Shown in pieces: positions 1 through 6,362 of a DNA stretch of 9,286 nucleotides. The DNA comes from an uncultured Paraburkholderia sp. GTDB lineage: Bacteria > Pseudomonadota > Gammaproteobacteria > Burkholderiales > Burkholderiaceae. Position 1 is the first letter of the stretch, and each line of letters starts with the position of its first letter. The notes below the pieces were generated by a model that saw only the letters and a list, made by a program, of their open reading frames with translations, had not been told where the DNA came from and did not search any database. The position numbers and the translations under genes were made by a program. The stretch spans positions 1 through 9,286 of the forward strand of contig CALFSF010000022.1 in assembly GCA_937917025.1 (NCBI GenBank), in the 5' to 3' direction.

Positions 1-2
1 TG

Positions 3-95
3 ATGGCGCAGGTGTCGGATGCGCTGGTCGCGCGTGGCGCGGGACGGGGGAAGAAAACGCGCGCGGCGGTCACCGTCGGTACCGCCAGCCGGTGA
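3..95 (+). CDS. 3' end of an unidentified plus-strand gene (partial)
   Basis: A reading frame open from the left edge runs to TGA at 93-95. Its final ~30 residues (reading MAQVSDALVARGAG at the start, then a basic stretch rich in K and R, ending TASR) use mostly G or C in third codon positions, as real genes here do. A competing frame that stays open to TAA at 131-133 has poorer third-position bias, so I prefer this one. The tail is too short to assign to a family and carries no motif I recognise. It converges on xdhC with 34 nt between the two stop codons. The ATG at base 3 is probably internal, not a start. Moderate to low confidence that it is coding; no confidence about product. Confidence 0.4.
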   Translation: MAQVSDALVARGAGRGKKTRAAVTVGTASR

Positions 96-124
96 GCGGC
101 ATGGGCAACACGCACACGCCGCTC
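94..124. terminator. Possible hairpin between convergent genes
   Basis: GAGCGGC (94-100) and GCCGCTC (118-124) form a perfect 7-bp stem with a 17-nt loop in the short gap between the stops of the left-edge gene and xdhC. There is no good T-run on either side, so this is a weak terminator candidate supported mainly by its place between convergent genes. Confidence 0.25.
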
Positions 125-129
125 GAAGT

Positions 130-753
130 TTAAACCTTCGCTGGCTGCGGCGACGAAACGCGCCGGGTTTCACGCGATGCGGCGTGCAAGGTCTTGCATG
201 CGGCCGCCATCGCCGCTTCCCGCGAGCGCACCTTGAACAACTCCGCCGCCACCGCGATGGCAATCGACGGCGGCGCCTTGTCGACGATGCCCGGCACGCC
301 GATCGGACAGGTCATCTCGCTGAGCCGTTCCGGGCCGACGCCGCGCTCCATCAGGCGGCGTTCGAACTTCACGCGCTTCGTCTTCGATCCGATCATCCCG
401 AAGTACGCGAAATCGCGCCTTCGCATGATGCGCGCCGCCAGCGAAAAATCCAGCGCGTGGTTGTGCGTCATCACGAGGAAGTACGCGCCGGCTGGCGCGT
501 GATCGACGATCGCCTCGGGTGTGTCGGTGGCCTCGACCTGCACGTTGGCCGGAACTTCGTCGGGGAAAAGCTCGTCGCGCTCGTCGACCCACTGCACGAC
601 GCACGGCAGGCTGCCCAGCAGCGAAACCAGCGCATGACCGACGTGGCCCGCGCCGAACAGCACGATATGCATCGGCGGCAGCGCCGGCCGTGATGCCGCA
701 ACGGCGCGGCGCCGGCCAGACTGAAGCGGAACCCCGGGATTCGTCGCGAGCAT
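130..753 (-). CDS. xdhC: XdhC-type molybdenum cofactor accessory protein lacking the N-terminal domain
   Basis: This is the accessory factor that binds molybdenum cofactor and helps load it into xanthine dehydrogenase; it acts in the cytoplasm and is not an enzyme subunit. The 207-aa product contains the Rossmann-like XdhC C-terminal domain: HIVLFGAGHVG at residues 29-39 (glycine-rich nucleotide-binding loop), THNHALD at 96-102, GMIGSKTK at 119-126, CPIG at 149-152 followed by DKAPPSIAIAVAAEL. Family members are normally about 300-340 aa, with an N-terminal XdhC/CoxI domain of roughly 100 aa before this part. Here only 28 low-complexity residues precede the Rossmann domain, and xdhB ends 16 nt upstream, so the N-terminal domain is missing. 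I chose ATG at 753 because GGGAG (762-766 on the opposite strand) lies 8 nt ahead; the in-frame ATG at 759 is only 2 nt from it. Identity of the domain is secure; whether the protein works is not. Confidence 0.85.
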   Translation of the reverse strand: MLATNPGVPLQSGRRRAVAASRPALPPMHIVLFGAGHVGHALVSLLGSLPCVVQWVDERDELFPDEVPANVQVEATDTPEAIVDHAPAGAYFLVMTHNHALDFSLAARIMRRRDFAYFGMIGSKTKRVKFERRLMERGVGPERLSEMTCPIGVPGIVDKAPPSIAIAVAAELFKVRSREAAMAAACKTLHAASRETRRVSSPQPAKV

Positions 754-761
754 GTGCATGG

Positions 762-766
762 CTCCC
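762..766 (-). promoter_or_regulatory. Ribosome-binding site of xdhC
   Basis: GGGAG on the minus strand lies in the 16-nt gap after the xdhB stop and 8 nt before the ATG at 753. It argues that translation really begins here, and so that the shortened XdhC is a properly initiated product and not the tail of a longer frame. Confidence 0.55.
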
Positions 767-769
767 GTT

Positions 770-3142
770 CTAGCCGCGCCGGTCCGCGCACATCGCACGG
801 ACAGCGTTGATGGCCTTGAGAATCTCCTCGCTCGTCGCGGGCGCGTTGAGCGGCGGATTGACCGTGTAGTCGCCGACGCTCGCCACCGCGTCGCGGATCG
901 CGAAGAACACCGAGAACGGCAGCAGCAGCGGCGGCTCGCCGACCGCCTTCGAGCGATGGATGCTGTCCTCCGCGTTGCGGTTTTTGAACAGGTTCACGCG
1001 GAAATCCGGCGGCGTGTCGTTCACGGTCGGAATCTTGTACGTGGAAGGCGCGTGCGTCATCAGCTTGCCGCCTGCGTTCCACCACAGTTCCTCGGTGGTG
1101 AGCCAGCCCATGCCCTGGATGAAGCCGCCTTCGACCTGCCCAACGTCGAGCGCCGGATTGAGCGACGCGCCCACGTCGTGCAGCGCATCGGCGCGCAGCA
1201 CGCGCATTTCGCCCGTCAACGTGTCGATCACGACTTCCGACACCGCCGCGCCGTACGAGTAGTAGTAGAACGGCCGGCCCTGCAGCGTCGCCTGATCCCA
1301 GTAGAGCTTCGGCGTCGCGTAAAAACCGTCGGACCACAACTGCACGCGGGCCACATACGCCTTCGAGATCACTTCCTCGAACGGCACGACCGTCCCGCCG
1401 ACGAACACGCTGTCGTTTGCGAACCGCACGTTCGCGGCGCTCACCTCGCCCGCGCCGAACTTCTGTGCGGCGAACGCGGCGAGGCGCTCGCGCAGCTGGC
1501 GCGCGGCGTCCTGCGCGGCCTTGCCGTTCAGGTCGGAACCGGTGGAAGCCGCCGTCGCCGACGTGTTCGCCACCTTGCTCGTGTCGGTCGCGGTCACGCG
1601 CACGCGTTCGAACGGAATGCCGAGTTCGTGCGCGACGACCTGCGCGACCTTCGTGTTGAGGCCCTGGCCCATTTCCGTGCCGCCGTGATTCACGAGCACC
1701 GAACCGTCGGTATAGATGTGAACGAGCGCGCCGGCCTGGTTGAAGTGCGTCACGTTGAACGCGATGCCGAATTTCACCGGCGTGAGCGCGAGCCCCTTCT
1801 TCAGGATCGTGTTGTTCGCGTTGAAGGCGCGGATCGCTTCGCGGCGCGCGCGATAGTCGCTCGTCGCCTCGAGTTCGTCGATGAGTTCGTGGATGACGTT
1901 GTCCTCGACGGTCTGGCCGTACGGCGTCAGGTTGCGTTCGGTCTTGCCGTACAGGTTGCGGCGGCGCACGTCGAGCGAATCGAGGCCCGTCGAGCGCGCG
2001 ACGTCGTCCATGATGTACTCGATCGCGAACGCGCCTTGCGGGCCGCCAAAACCGCGGAACGCGGTGTTCGACTGCGTGTTCGTCTTGCCGCACTGCCCGG
2101 CGATCGAAACGTCCGGCAGCCAGTACGCGTTGTCGAAGTGGCAGACGGCGCGCGTCATCACCGGACCGGACAGGTCGGCGGAAAAGCCGCAGCGCGAAGT
2201 CATGTCGACCGAGACGCCGTCGATCACGCCCGCGTCGTCGTAGCCCACTTCGTACGTGTAGTGAAAGTCGTGACGCTTGCCGGTGACCATCATGTCGTCG
2301 TCGCGATCCGGGCGCAGTTTCACCGGGCACAGCAGCTTCCACGCGGCGAGCGCCGCGCAGCACGCGAACAGGCCCGACTGCGATTCCTTGCCGCCGAAGC
2401 CGCCGCCCATCCGCCGGCATTCGATCAGCACGTTGTGCGAATGCACGCCGAGCACATGAGCGACCAGATGCTGCATTTCGCTCGGATGCTGCGTCGAACA
2501 CCAGACGTGCATGCCGTCGTCGTCCTTGGGCACCGCGTACGAGATCTGGCCTTCCAGATAGAACTGTTCCTGGCCGCCCAGCGTCATCTCGCCCGCCTCG
2601 CGATGCGACGCGCGCGCGATCTTGCCGCCGGCGTCGCCGCGCGCGAGCTTCATCGGCGGCAGCACGTACGACTGCGCGGCACGCGCCTGCTGCGCCGTCA
2701 GGACCGCGGGCAGCTCCTCGTAGACGACCTGCGCGCGACGCGCCGCGAGCCGCGCCGTGTCGTGCGACGTGGCGACGACGATGAACATCGGCTGGCCGAC
2801 GTACTGCACGACGCCGTCCGCGAGCACCGGATCGTCGTGGATGATCGGGCCGCAGTCGTTCGTGCCGGGAATGTCGTCGGCGGTGAACACCGCGACGACG
2901 CCGGGCGTCGCGCGCACCGCGTCGAACGACATCGACACGATCTTCGCGTGCGCCTTCGCCGACAGGCCGAGCGCCGCGTGCAGCGTGCCGGCGACAACCG
3001 GAATGTCGTCGGTGTAGGTGGCGCGGCCGCTCACGTGCAGATGCGCGGATTCGTGCGGGCGCGACACATGGACCTGCGTGAAATCGGCGAGATCCTCGCG
3101 TGCCTGGGCGTCTTTCAGGAACGGTTCAGCTTGCTGGTTCAT
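770..3142 (-). CDS. xdhB: Xanthine dehydrogenase, molybdopterin-binding subunit
   Basis: Large subunit of a bacterial xanthine dehydrogenase. It binds the molybdenum cofactor and hydroxylates hypoxanthine to xanthine and xanthine to urate in the cytoplasm. The 790-aa length is usual for the split bacterial enzyme. Visible hallmarks: GRATYTDDIP at residues 39-48; GGGFGGKE at 246-253, whose final Glu corresponds to a substrate-binding residue of bovine enzyme; FRGFGGPQ at 362-369 with Arg363 as the active-site arginine; GGTEMGQGL at 487-495, a cofactor loop; and KAVGEPP at 732-738, where Glu736 is the expected catalytic base. All the key residues I can place are intact. The start at 3142 is chosen because GGAGA sits 8 nt upstream; the frame stays open further up but would overlap xdhA. 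It lies 25 nt after xdhA and 16 nt before xdhC in one operon. Confidence 0.96.
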   Translation of the reverse strand: MNQQAEPFLKDAQAREDLADFTQVHVSRPHESAHLHVSGRATYTDDIPVVAGTLHAALGLSAKAHAKIVSMSFDAVRATPGVVAVFTADDIPGTNDCGPIIHDDPVLADGVVQYVGQPMFIVVATSHDTARLAARRAQVVYEELPAVLTAQQARAAQSYVLPPMKLARGDAGGKIARASHREAGEMTLGGQEQFYLEGQISYAVPKDDDGMHVWCSTQHPSEMQHLVAHVLGVHSHNVLIECRRMGGGFGGKESQSGLFACCAALAAWKLLCPVKLRPDRDDDMMVTGKRHDFHYTYEVGYDDAGVIDGVSVDMTSRCGFSADLSGPVMTRAVCHFDNAYWLPDVSIAGQCGKTNTQSNTAFRGFGGPQGAFAIEYIMDDVARSTGLDSLDVRRRNLYGKTERNLTPYGQTVEDNVIHELIDELEATSDYRARREAIRAFNANNTILKKGLALTPVKFGIAFNVTHFNQAGALVHIYTDGSVLVNHGGTEMGQGLNTKVAQVVAHELGIPFERVRVTATDTSKVANTSATAASTGSDLNGKAAQDAARQLRERLAAFAAQKFGAGEVSAANVRFANDSVFVGGTVVPFEEVISKAYVARVQLWSDGFYATPKLYWDQATLQGRPFYYYSYGAAVSEVVIDTLTGEMRVLRADALHDVGASLNPALDVGQVEGGFIQGMGWLTTEELWWNAGGKLMTHAPSTYKIPTVNDTPPDFRVNLFKNRNAEDSIHRSKAVGEPPLLLPFSVFFAIRDAVASVGDYTVNPPLNAPATSEEILKAINAVRAMCADRRG

Positions 3143-3150
3143 TTGAATGT

Positions 3151-3155
3151 TCTCC
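3151..3155 (-). promoter_or_regulatory. Ribosome-binding site of xdhB
   Basis: GGAGA on the minus strand, 8 nt before the ATG at 3142 and inside the 25-nt xdhA-xdhB gap. It selects this start over an in-frame ATG 20 codons further upstream, which would fall inside the end of xdhA. Confidence 0.65.
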
Positions 3156-3167
3156 GTATCCTGTTCG

Positions 3168-4679
3168 TTACGCGCCCGCGGCTTCGACCGCGCGGACGTC
3201 AAGCGCTTCCTTCGGCAGCGGATCGTTCGGACGCGTCTCCAGCCAGAACCGGTACAACGTGTTCTTCGCCGCTTCGAGACGGTAGGCGTCGGTCGCCCGC
3301 ATGTCGGAGAGCGGCGCGTAGTCCTTGCCGAGCGCGAGCATCGCGGCCTGCGCGGTCGCTTCGTGCCAGACGGCGTCGTTCAGCACGGCTTCGGCGTGCG
3401 TCGCGCGCTTCGGCGTCGCGGCCATCCCGCCGAACGCAATGCGCGGCTCGCGAACCGTCTCGCCATCGGCGATGAACGAGAAGGCCGCGCACACGGCGGA
3501 AATATCCGAGTCGAAGCGCTTGGAAATCTTGTACGTGCGGAACTGCAGGTTCGCGCGCCGGCCGGTGCGCGTCGGCACCTTCAGGCCGACGACGAACTCG
3601 TGCTCGGCCATGTCCTTCTTCTGGTACGCGAGATACAGGTCTTCGAGCGGCAGTTCACGCTCGATTTCATTGCCGCGCAGCACGACGCGCGCGCCGAGCG
3701 CGATCAGACCCGGCATCGAGTCGCCGATCGGCGAGCCGTTCGCGATGTTGCCGCCGAGCGTGCCCGCGTTGCGGATCGGCAGCGACGCGAAACGCTTCCA
3801 CATTTCCGTCAGCTCCGGGTAGTGCTTCGCGAGTTCGGCGTACGCGCGCTCGACCGTCACGCCGGCGCCGATTCCGATCCAGTCGGCGGAGGTGTCGATG
3901 TGCTGGAGCGCCTCGATCTGCCCGACGTAGACGATATCGCCCAGGTCGCGCATCTGCTTCGTGACCCACAGGCCGATATCGGTGCTGCCCGCGAGAATGC
4001 GCGTCGCCGGTTGTGCGGCCTTGATCTGCGCGAGCGCCTCGACCGTGCGCGGCGCGTCGAACTGCTGGCCGGCGTGCTCGTAGTGGAACGTGTCGGTGCG
4101 CTGGAGCGTGGCCAGCGTGCGCGCGAGCGTCGCGATGTCGAGCGGCGCTTTCGGTGGCGGCGCGTCGAACATGCGCACGGCCGCGTCGACGATCGGACGG
4201 TAACCCGTGCAGCGGCACAGGTTGCCCGTCAGCGCGTTGCTGATATCCGTGCGCGACGGCACGGTTTTGTTCGCGCAGGCATGCTCGTGGCCGTGCTTTT
4301 CGTACAGCGACCACATCGACATCACGAAGCCCGGCGTGCAGAACCCGCACTGCGAGCCGTGACAGTCGACCATGGCCTGCTGCACCGGATGCAGCGAGCC
4401 ATCCGGCTGGCGCAGATCCTCGACGGTGAAGAGCGCCCGGCCGTCGAGCGTCGGCAGGAACTGGATGCACGCGTTGACCGCCTTGAAGCTGACGCCGCCC
4501 GCTTCGTCGCGCTCGCCGATCACGACCGTGCATGCGCCGCAGTCGCCTTCGGCACAGCCTTCCTTGGTGCCGGTGCAGTGCGCGTCTTCGCGCAGGTATT
4601 GCAGGACGGTGCGGGTGACGGGCGCGTCGCTGACTTCGCGAATCGCGTTGCGGTGATAAAAGCGGATCGGCTGGCTCAT
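3168..4679 (-). CDS. xdhA: Xanthine dehydrogenase, iron-sulfur/FAD subunit
   Basis: Small subunit of the two-subunit xanthine dehydrogenase. It passes electrons from the molybdenum site through two [2Fe-2S] clusters to FAD and then to NAD. The 503-aa product has the expected order. The N-terminal plant-ferredoxin-type domain has Cys42, Cys47 and Cys50 (GCAEGDCGACTV) and Cys71 (ACIQFLP). The second cluster domain has Cys111 and Cys114 (CGFCTPGF), and Cys155 and Cys157 (LCRCTGYRPI). The FAD-binding domain has LAGSTDIGLWV at 229-239 and NAGTLGGNIANGSPIGD at 304-320. All eight cluster cysteines are present. Start at 4679 is chosen because AGGGA lies 6 nt upstream and the protein then begins SQPIRFYHRNAIREV, typical of the family; two earlier in-frame ATGs lack good sites. 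First gene of the xdhABC operon, divergent from the MFS gene across 386 nt. Confidence 0.96.
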   Translation of the reverse strand: MSQPIRFYHRNAIREVSDAPVTRTVLQYLREDAHCTGTKEGCAEGDCGACTVVIGERDEAGGVSFKAVNACIQFLPTLDGRALFTVEDLRQPDGSLHPVQQAMVDCHGSQCGFCTPGFVMSMWSLYEKHGHEHACANKTVPSRTDISNALTGNLCRCTGYRPIVDAAVRMFDAPPPKAPLDIATLARTLATLQRTDTFHYEHAGQQFDAPRTVEALAQIKAAQPATRILAGSTDIGLWVTKQMRDLGDIVYVGQIEALQHIDTSADWIGIGAGVTVERAYAELAKHYPELTEMWKRFASLPIRNAGTLGGNIANGSPIGDSMPGLIALGARVVLRGNEIERELPLEDLYLAYQKKDMAEHEFVVGLKVPTRTGRRANLQFRTYKISKRFDSDISAVCAAFSFIADGETVREPRIAFGGMAATPKRATHAEAVLNDAVWHEATAQAAMLALGKDYAPLSDMRATDAYRLEAAKNTLYRFWLETRPNDPLPKEALDVRAVEAAGA

Positions 4680-4951
4680 GTCTCTTCCCTGTTTCTCTGC
4701 GTCCGTGGGGACGGTCATGCAGTTGATGTCTCGAAAACTAACACCATCAATATTCACAACCCATAGCGGCGATCGCATGCGGGGCATATCGTTGCGGCGA
4801 TAAATCGCTCAGGGATTTACCTCATGGGCTTATATTGGGTTGTCCGTTTTGACGTGTTTTTGTGTTTTGTGCCGTTTTATGTAGCACGCGCTTGAAGGGC
4901 TAAAGCCGGGATCTGCGGGAATTTCGATAAAACTGGCTACCTGATCGGGCC

Positions 4952-5028
4952 TTTTCCCATTTGACACTGTTTTCTGGCGACGGAAAATATTAAGCAAGTC
5001 CTGCAGAACATCCCATTCCATGGGAAAA
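4952..5028. repeat. 9-bp inverted repeat bracketing the MFS promoter
   Basis: TTTTCCCAT at 4952-4960 is matched exactly in reverse by ATGGGAAAA at 5020-5028. The left arm touches the candidate -35 box and the right arm lies 38 nt before the start codon. A near copy, TTTTCCCCAT, overlaps the MFS start at 5058-5067. A shorter dyad, TCCCA-N5-TGGGA (5011-5025), shares the right arm. This could be a pair of sites for a looping or cooperative regulator; function is inferred from layout only. Confidence 0.4.
4961..4991 (+). promoter_or_regulatory. Candidate sigma-70 promoter of the MFS gene
   Basis: A perfect -35 hexamer TTGACA at 4961-4966 is followed, 19 nt later, by AATATT at 4986-4991 (4 of 6 matches to TATAAT). 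The spacing is longer than ideal, but this is the best plus-strand promoter in the divergent region. It would leave a leader of roughly 70 nt. Confidence 0.5.
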
Positions 5029-5065
5029 TCACGACCTTCTGCCGTTTTCAAGTCTCGTTTTCCCC

Positions 5066-6277
5066 ATGTCCGTCGACTCTGCCTCACCCCGCAGCGAATT
5101 TGCGACCACGCTCCAGATCATTCCGGTCGTCTTTTTCACGTTTCTTTGCTACCTGACGATCGGCATCCCGCTTGCCGTGCTGCCGGGCTACGTCCACGAG
5201 GACCTCGGTTACAGCGCGATCCTCGCGGGCCTGGCGATCAGCGTGCAGTACTTCGCGACGCTCGCCTCGCGCCCCATCGCGGGCCGCTCGGCCGATACGC
5301 TCGGGCCGAAGAAGACCGTCACCATCGGCCTGATCGGCTGCGGCGCGAGCGGCGTGCTGCTGCTCGCGGCCGCGCTGTGCGTCCGCTGGCCGGCGATCAG
5401 TCTCGGGTTGCTCGTGATCAGCCGCCTCGTGCTGGGTTTCGGCGAAAGCCTGTGCGGCACGGGCGCGATTCTGTGGGGCATCGGGCGCATCGGCACCGCG
5501 AACAACGCGCGCGTGATTTCGTGGAACGGCATTGCGACGTACGGCGCGCTCGCGATCGGCGCGCCGCTCGGCGTGGCGATCGTGCATACGATCGGCTTCG
5601 AGGCGCTCGGTTTTGTCGTGATCGCGCTGGCGGCGCTCGGCCTGTATCTGGCCCGGCCGATCGCGCCGGTGCCTGTCGTGCATGGCGAACGCATGTCGTA
5701 CCGCAGCGTGTTCACGCGCGTGCTGCCGCACGGCATTGGGCTCGCGCTCGGGTCGGCGGGTTTTGGTTCGATCGCCACGTTCATCACGCTCTTTTACGCA
5801 GCGCGCCACTGGCCGAACGCCGCGCTTTCGCTGACCGTGTTCGGCACGCTGTTCGTCGGCTCGCGTCTGCTGTTTGCGAACACGATCCGCACGTACGGCG
5901 GTTTTCGCGTGGCGATTGCATCGTTCGCGTTCGAGTGCGTCGGGCTGCTGATGCTGTGGCTCGCGCCCGAGCCGCATTTCGCGCTGGCCGGGGCCGCGCT
6001 CACCGGCTTCGGCTTCGCGCTCGTGTTTCCCGCGCTCGGCGTCGAGGCGGTCGCGCTCGTGCCGCCGGCGAGCCGCGGCGCGGCGCTTTCCGCGTACTCG
6101 GTGTTTCTGGATCTGTCGCTGGGAATTACCGGGCCGCTCGCCGGCTATATCGCGGGAGAATTCGGATACGCATCGGTGTTTCTTTTTGCCGCTATTGCCG
6201 CGGCCGCGGCGGTCGTGCTTTCGATGATGCTGTATCTGCGGCACACGCGTGTATCGGGGGCCCCGGCCGCGCTGTGA
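5066..6277 (+). CDS. MFS transporter, YhhS/YfcJ-like
   Basis: A 403-aa inner-membrane transporter of the major facilitator superfamily, about the usual length for 12 membrane helices. The MFS signature loop after helix 2 is visible as GRSADTLGPKK at residues 73-83, and the middle of helix 5 has a GAPLG motif at 165-169. Stretches such as YLTIGIPLAVLPGYVHEDLG (29-48), VISWNGIATYGALAIGAPLG (150-169) and ALVFPALGVEAVALVP (318-333) closely resemble E. coli YhhS and YfcJ as I remember them. The substrate of that subfamily is poorly defined. The ATG at 5066 is the only usable start, as a stop lies 24 codons upstream without another ATG or GTG, but no Shine-Dalgarno sequence is visible before it. 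Divergent placement next to xdhA suggests a purine-related or co-regulated role; other substrates, including drug efflux, are possible. Confidence 0.9.
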   Translation: MSVDSASPRSEFATTLQIIPVVFFTFLCYLTIGIPLAVLPGYVHEDLGYSAILAGLAISVQYFATLASRPIAGRSADTLGPKKTVTIGLIGCGASGVLLLAAALCVRWPAISLGLLVISRLVLGFGESLCGTGAILWGIGRIGTANNARVISWNGIATYGALAIGAPLGVAIVHTIGFEALGFVVIALAALGLYLARPIAPVPVVHGERMSYRSVFTRVLPHGIGLALGSAGFGSIATFITLFYAARHWPNAALSLTVFGTLFVGSRLLFANTIRTYGGFRVAIASFAFECVGLLMLWLAPEPHFALAGAALTGFGFALVFPALGVEAVALVPPASRGAALSAYSVFLDLSLGITGPLAGYIAGEFGYASVFLFAAIAAAAAVVLSMMLYLRHTRVSGAPAAL

Positions 6278-6317
6278 ATCCGCCGTGAATCGTCAGGCGT
6301 CCCGGTCGGGCGTCTGA

Positions 6318-6359
6318 CACGAAAGCCCGTGCTGAAACGGATCAGCACGGGCTTTCGTG
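6318..6359. terminator. Strong bidirectional terminator between convergent genes
   Basis: An 18-bp perfect inverted repeat: left arm 6318-6335 (CACGAAAGCCCGTGCTGA), six-nt loop 6336-6341, right arm 6342-6359. The arms carry a GC-rich core with AAA and TTT near the outer ends, the usual form of a two-way intrinsic terminator. It lies 40 nt after the MFS stop and 3 nt after the aminotransferase stop, so it can end both transcripts. Confidence 0.85.
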
Positions 6360-6362
6360 CAT

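Larger units (their letters stand above)
4680..5065. promoter_or_regulatory. Divergent intergenic region, xdhA / MFS gene
   Basis: This 386-nt region separates two divergent genes and is clearly richer in A and T than the genes around it, especially 4830-4880 and 4950-5030. It must hold the promoters of both. On the plus strand a good -35 precedes the MFS gene (separate entry). On the minus strand I find no convincing sigma-70 pair for xdhA. GCGGCGAT occurs at 4766-4773 and 4794-4801, and CCGTTTT at 4844-4850 and 4872-4878; both pairs are repeated at a 28-nt interval. No small gene or riboswitch was recognised. Confidence 0.6.

Noticed and set aside
471..2501. Minus-strand open frame of 676 codons overlapping xdhB and xdhC in another frame
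   Set aside because: It is the shifted shadow of xdhB and xdhC: arginine-rich, without motifs, and overlapping two firmly identified genes.
752..3475. Very long plus-strand open frame (907 codons) antisense to xdhB and the end of xdhA
   Set aside because: The translation is dominated by R, H, V and A with no recognisable domain, while the minus strand encodes a complete, motif-rich XdhB. Such frames are common opposite GC-rich genes.
3147..4766. Plus-strand open frame antisense to xdhA
   Set aside because: Low-complexity arginine-rich product; all conserved cysteine and FAD motifs are on the minus strand.
4830..4880. T-rich stretch as a riboswitch or sRNA in the xdhA leader
   Set aside because: No purine-riboswitch-like core or stable paired elements could be identified; it is probably just AT-rich promoter DNA.
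5020..6288. Plus-strand frame overlapping the MFS gene in another register
   Set aside because: Arginine-rich and hydrophilic, unlike a real protein, while the chosen frame gives a clear 12-helix transporter.
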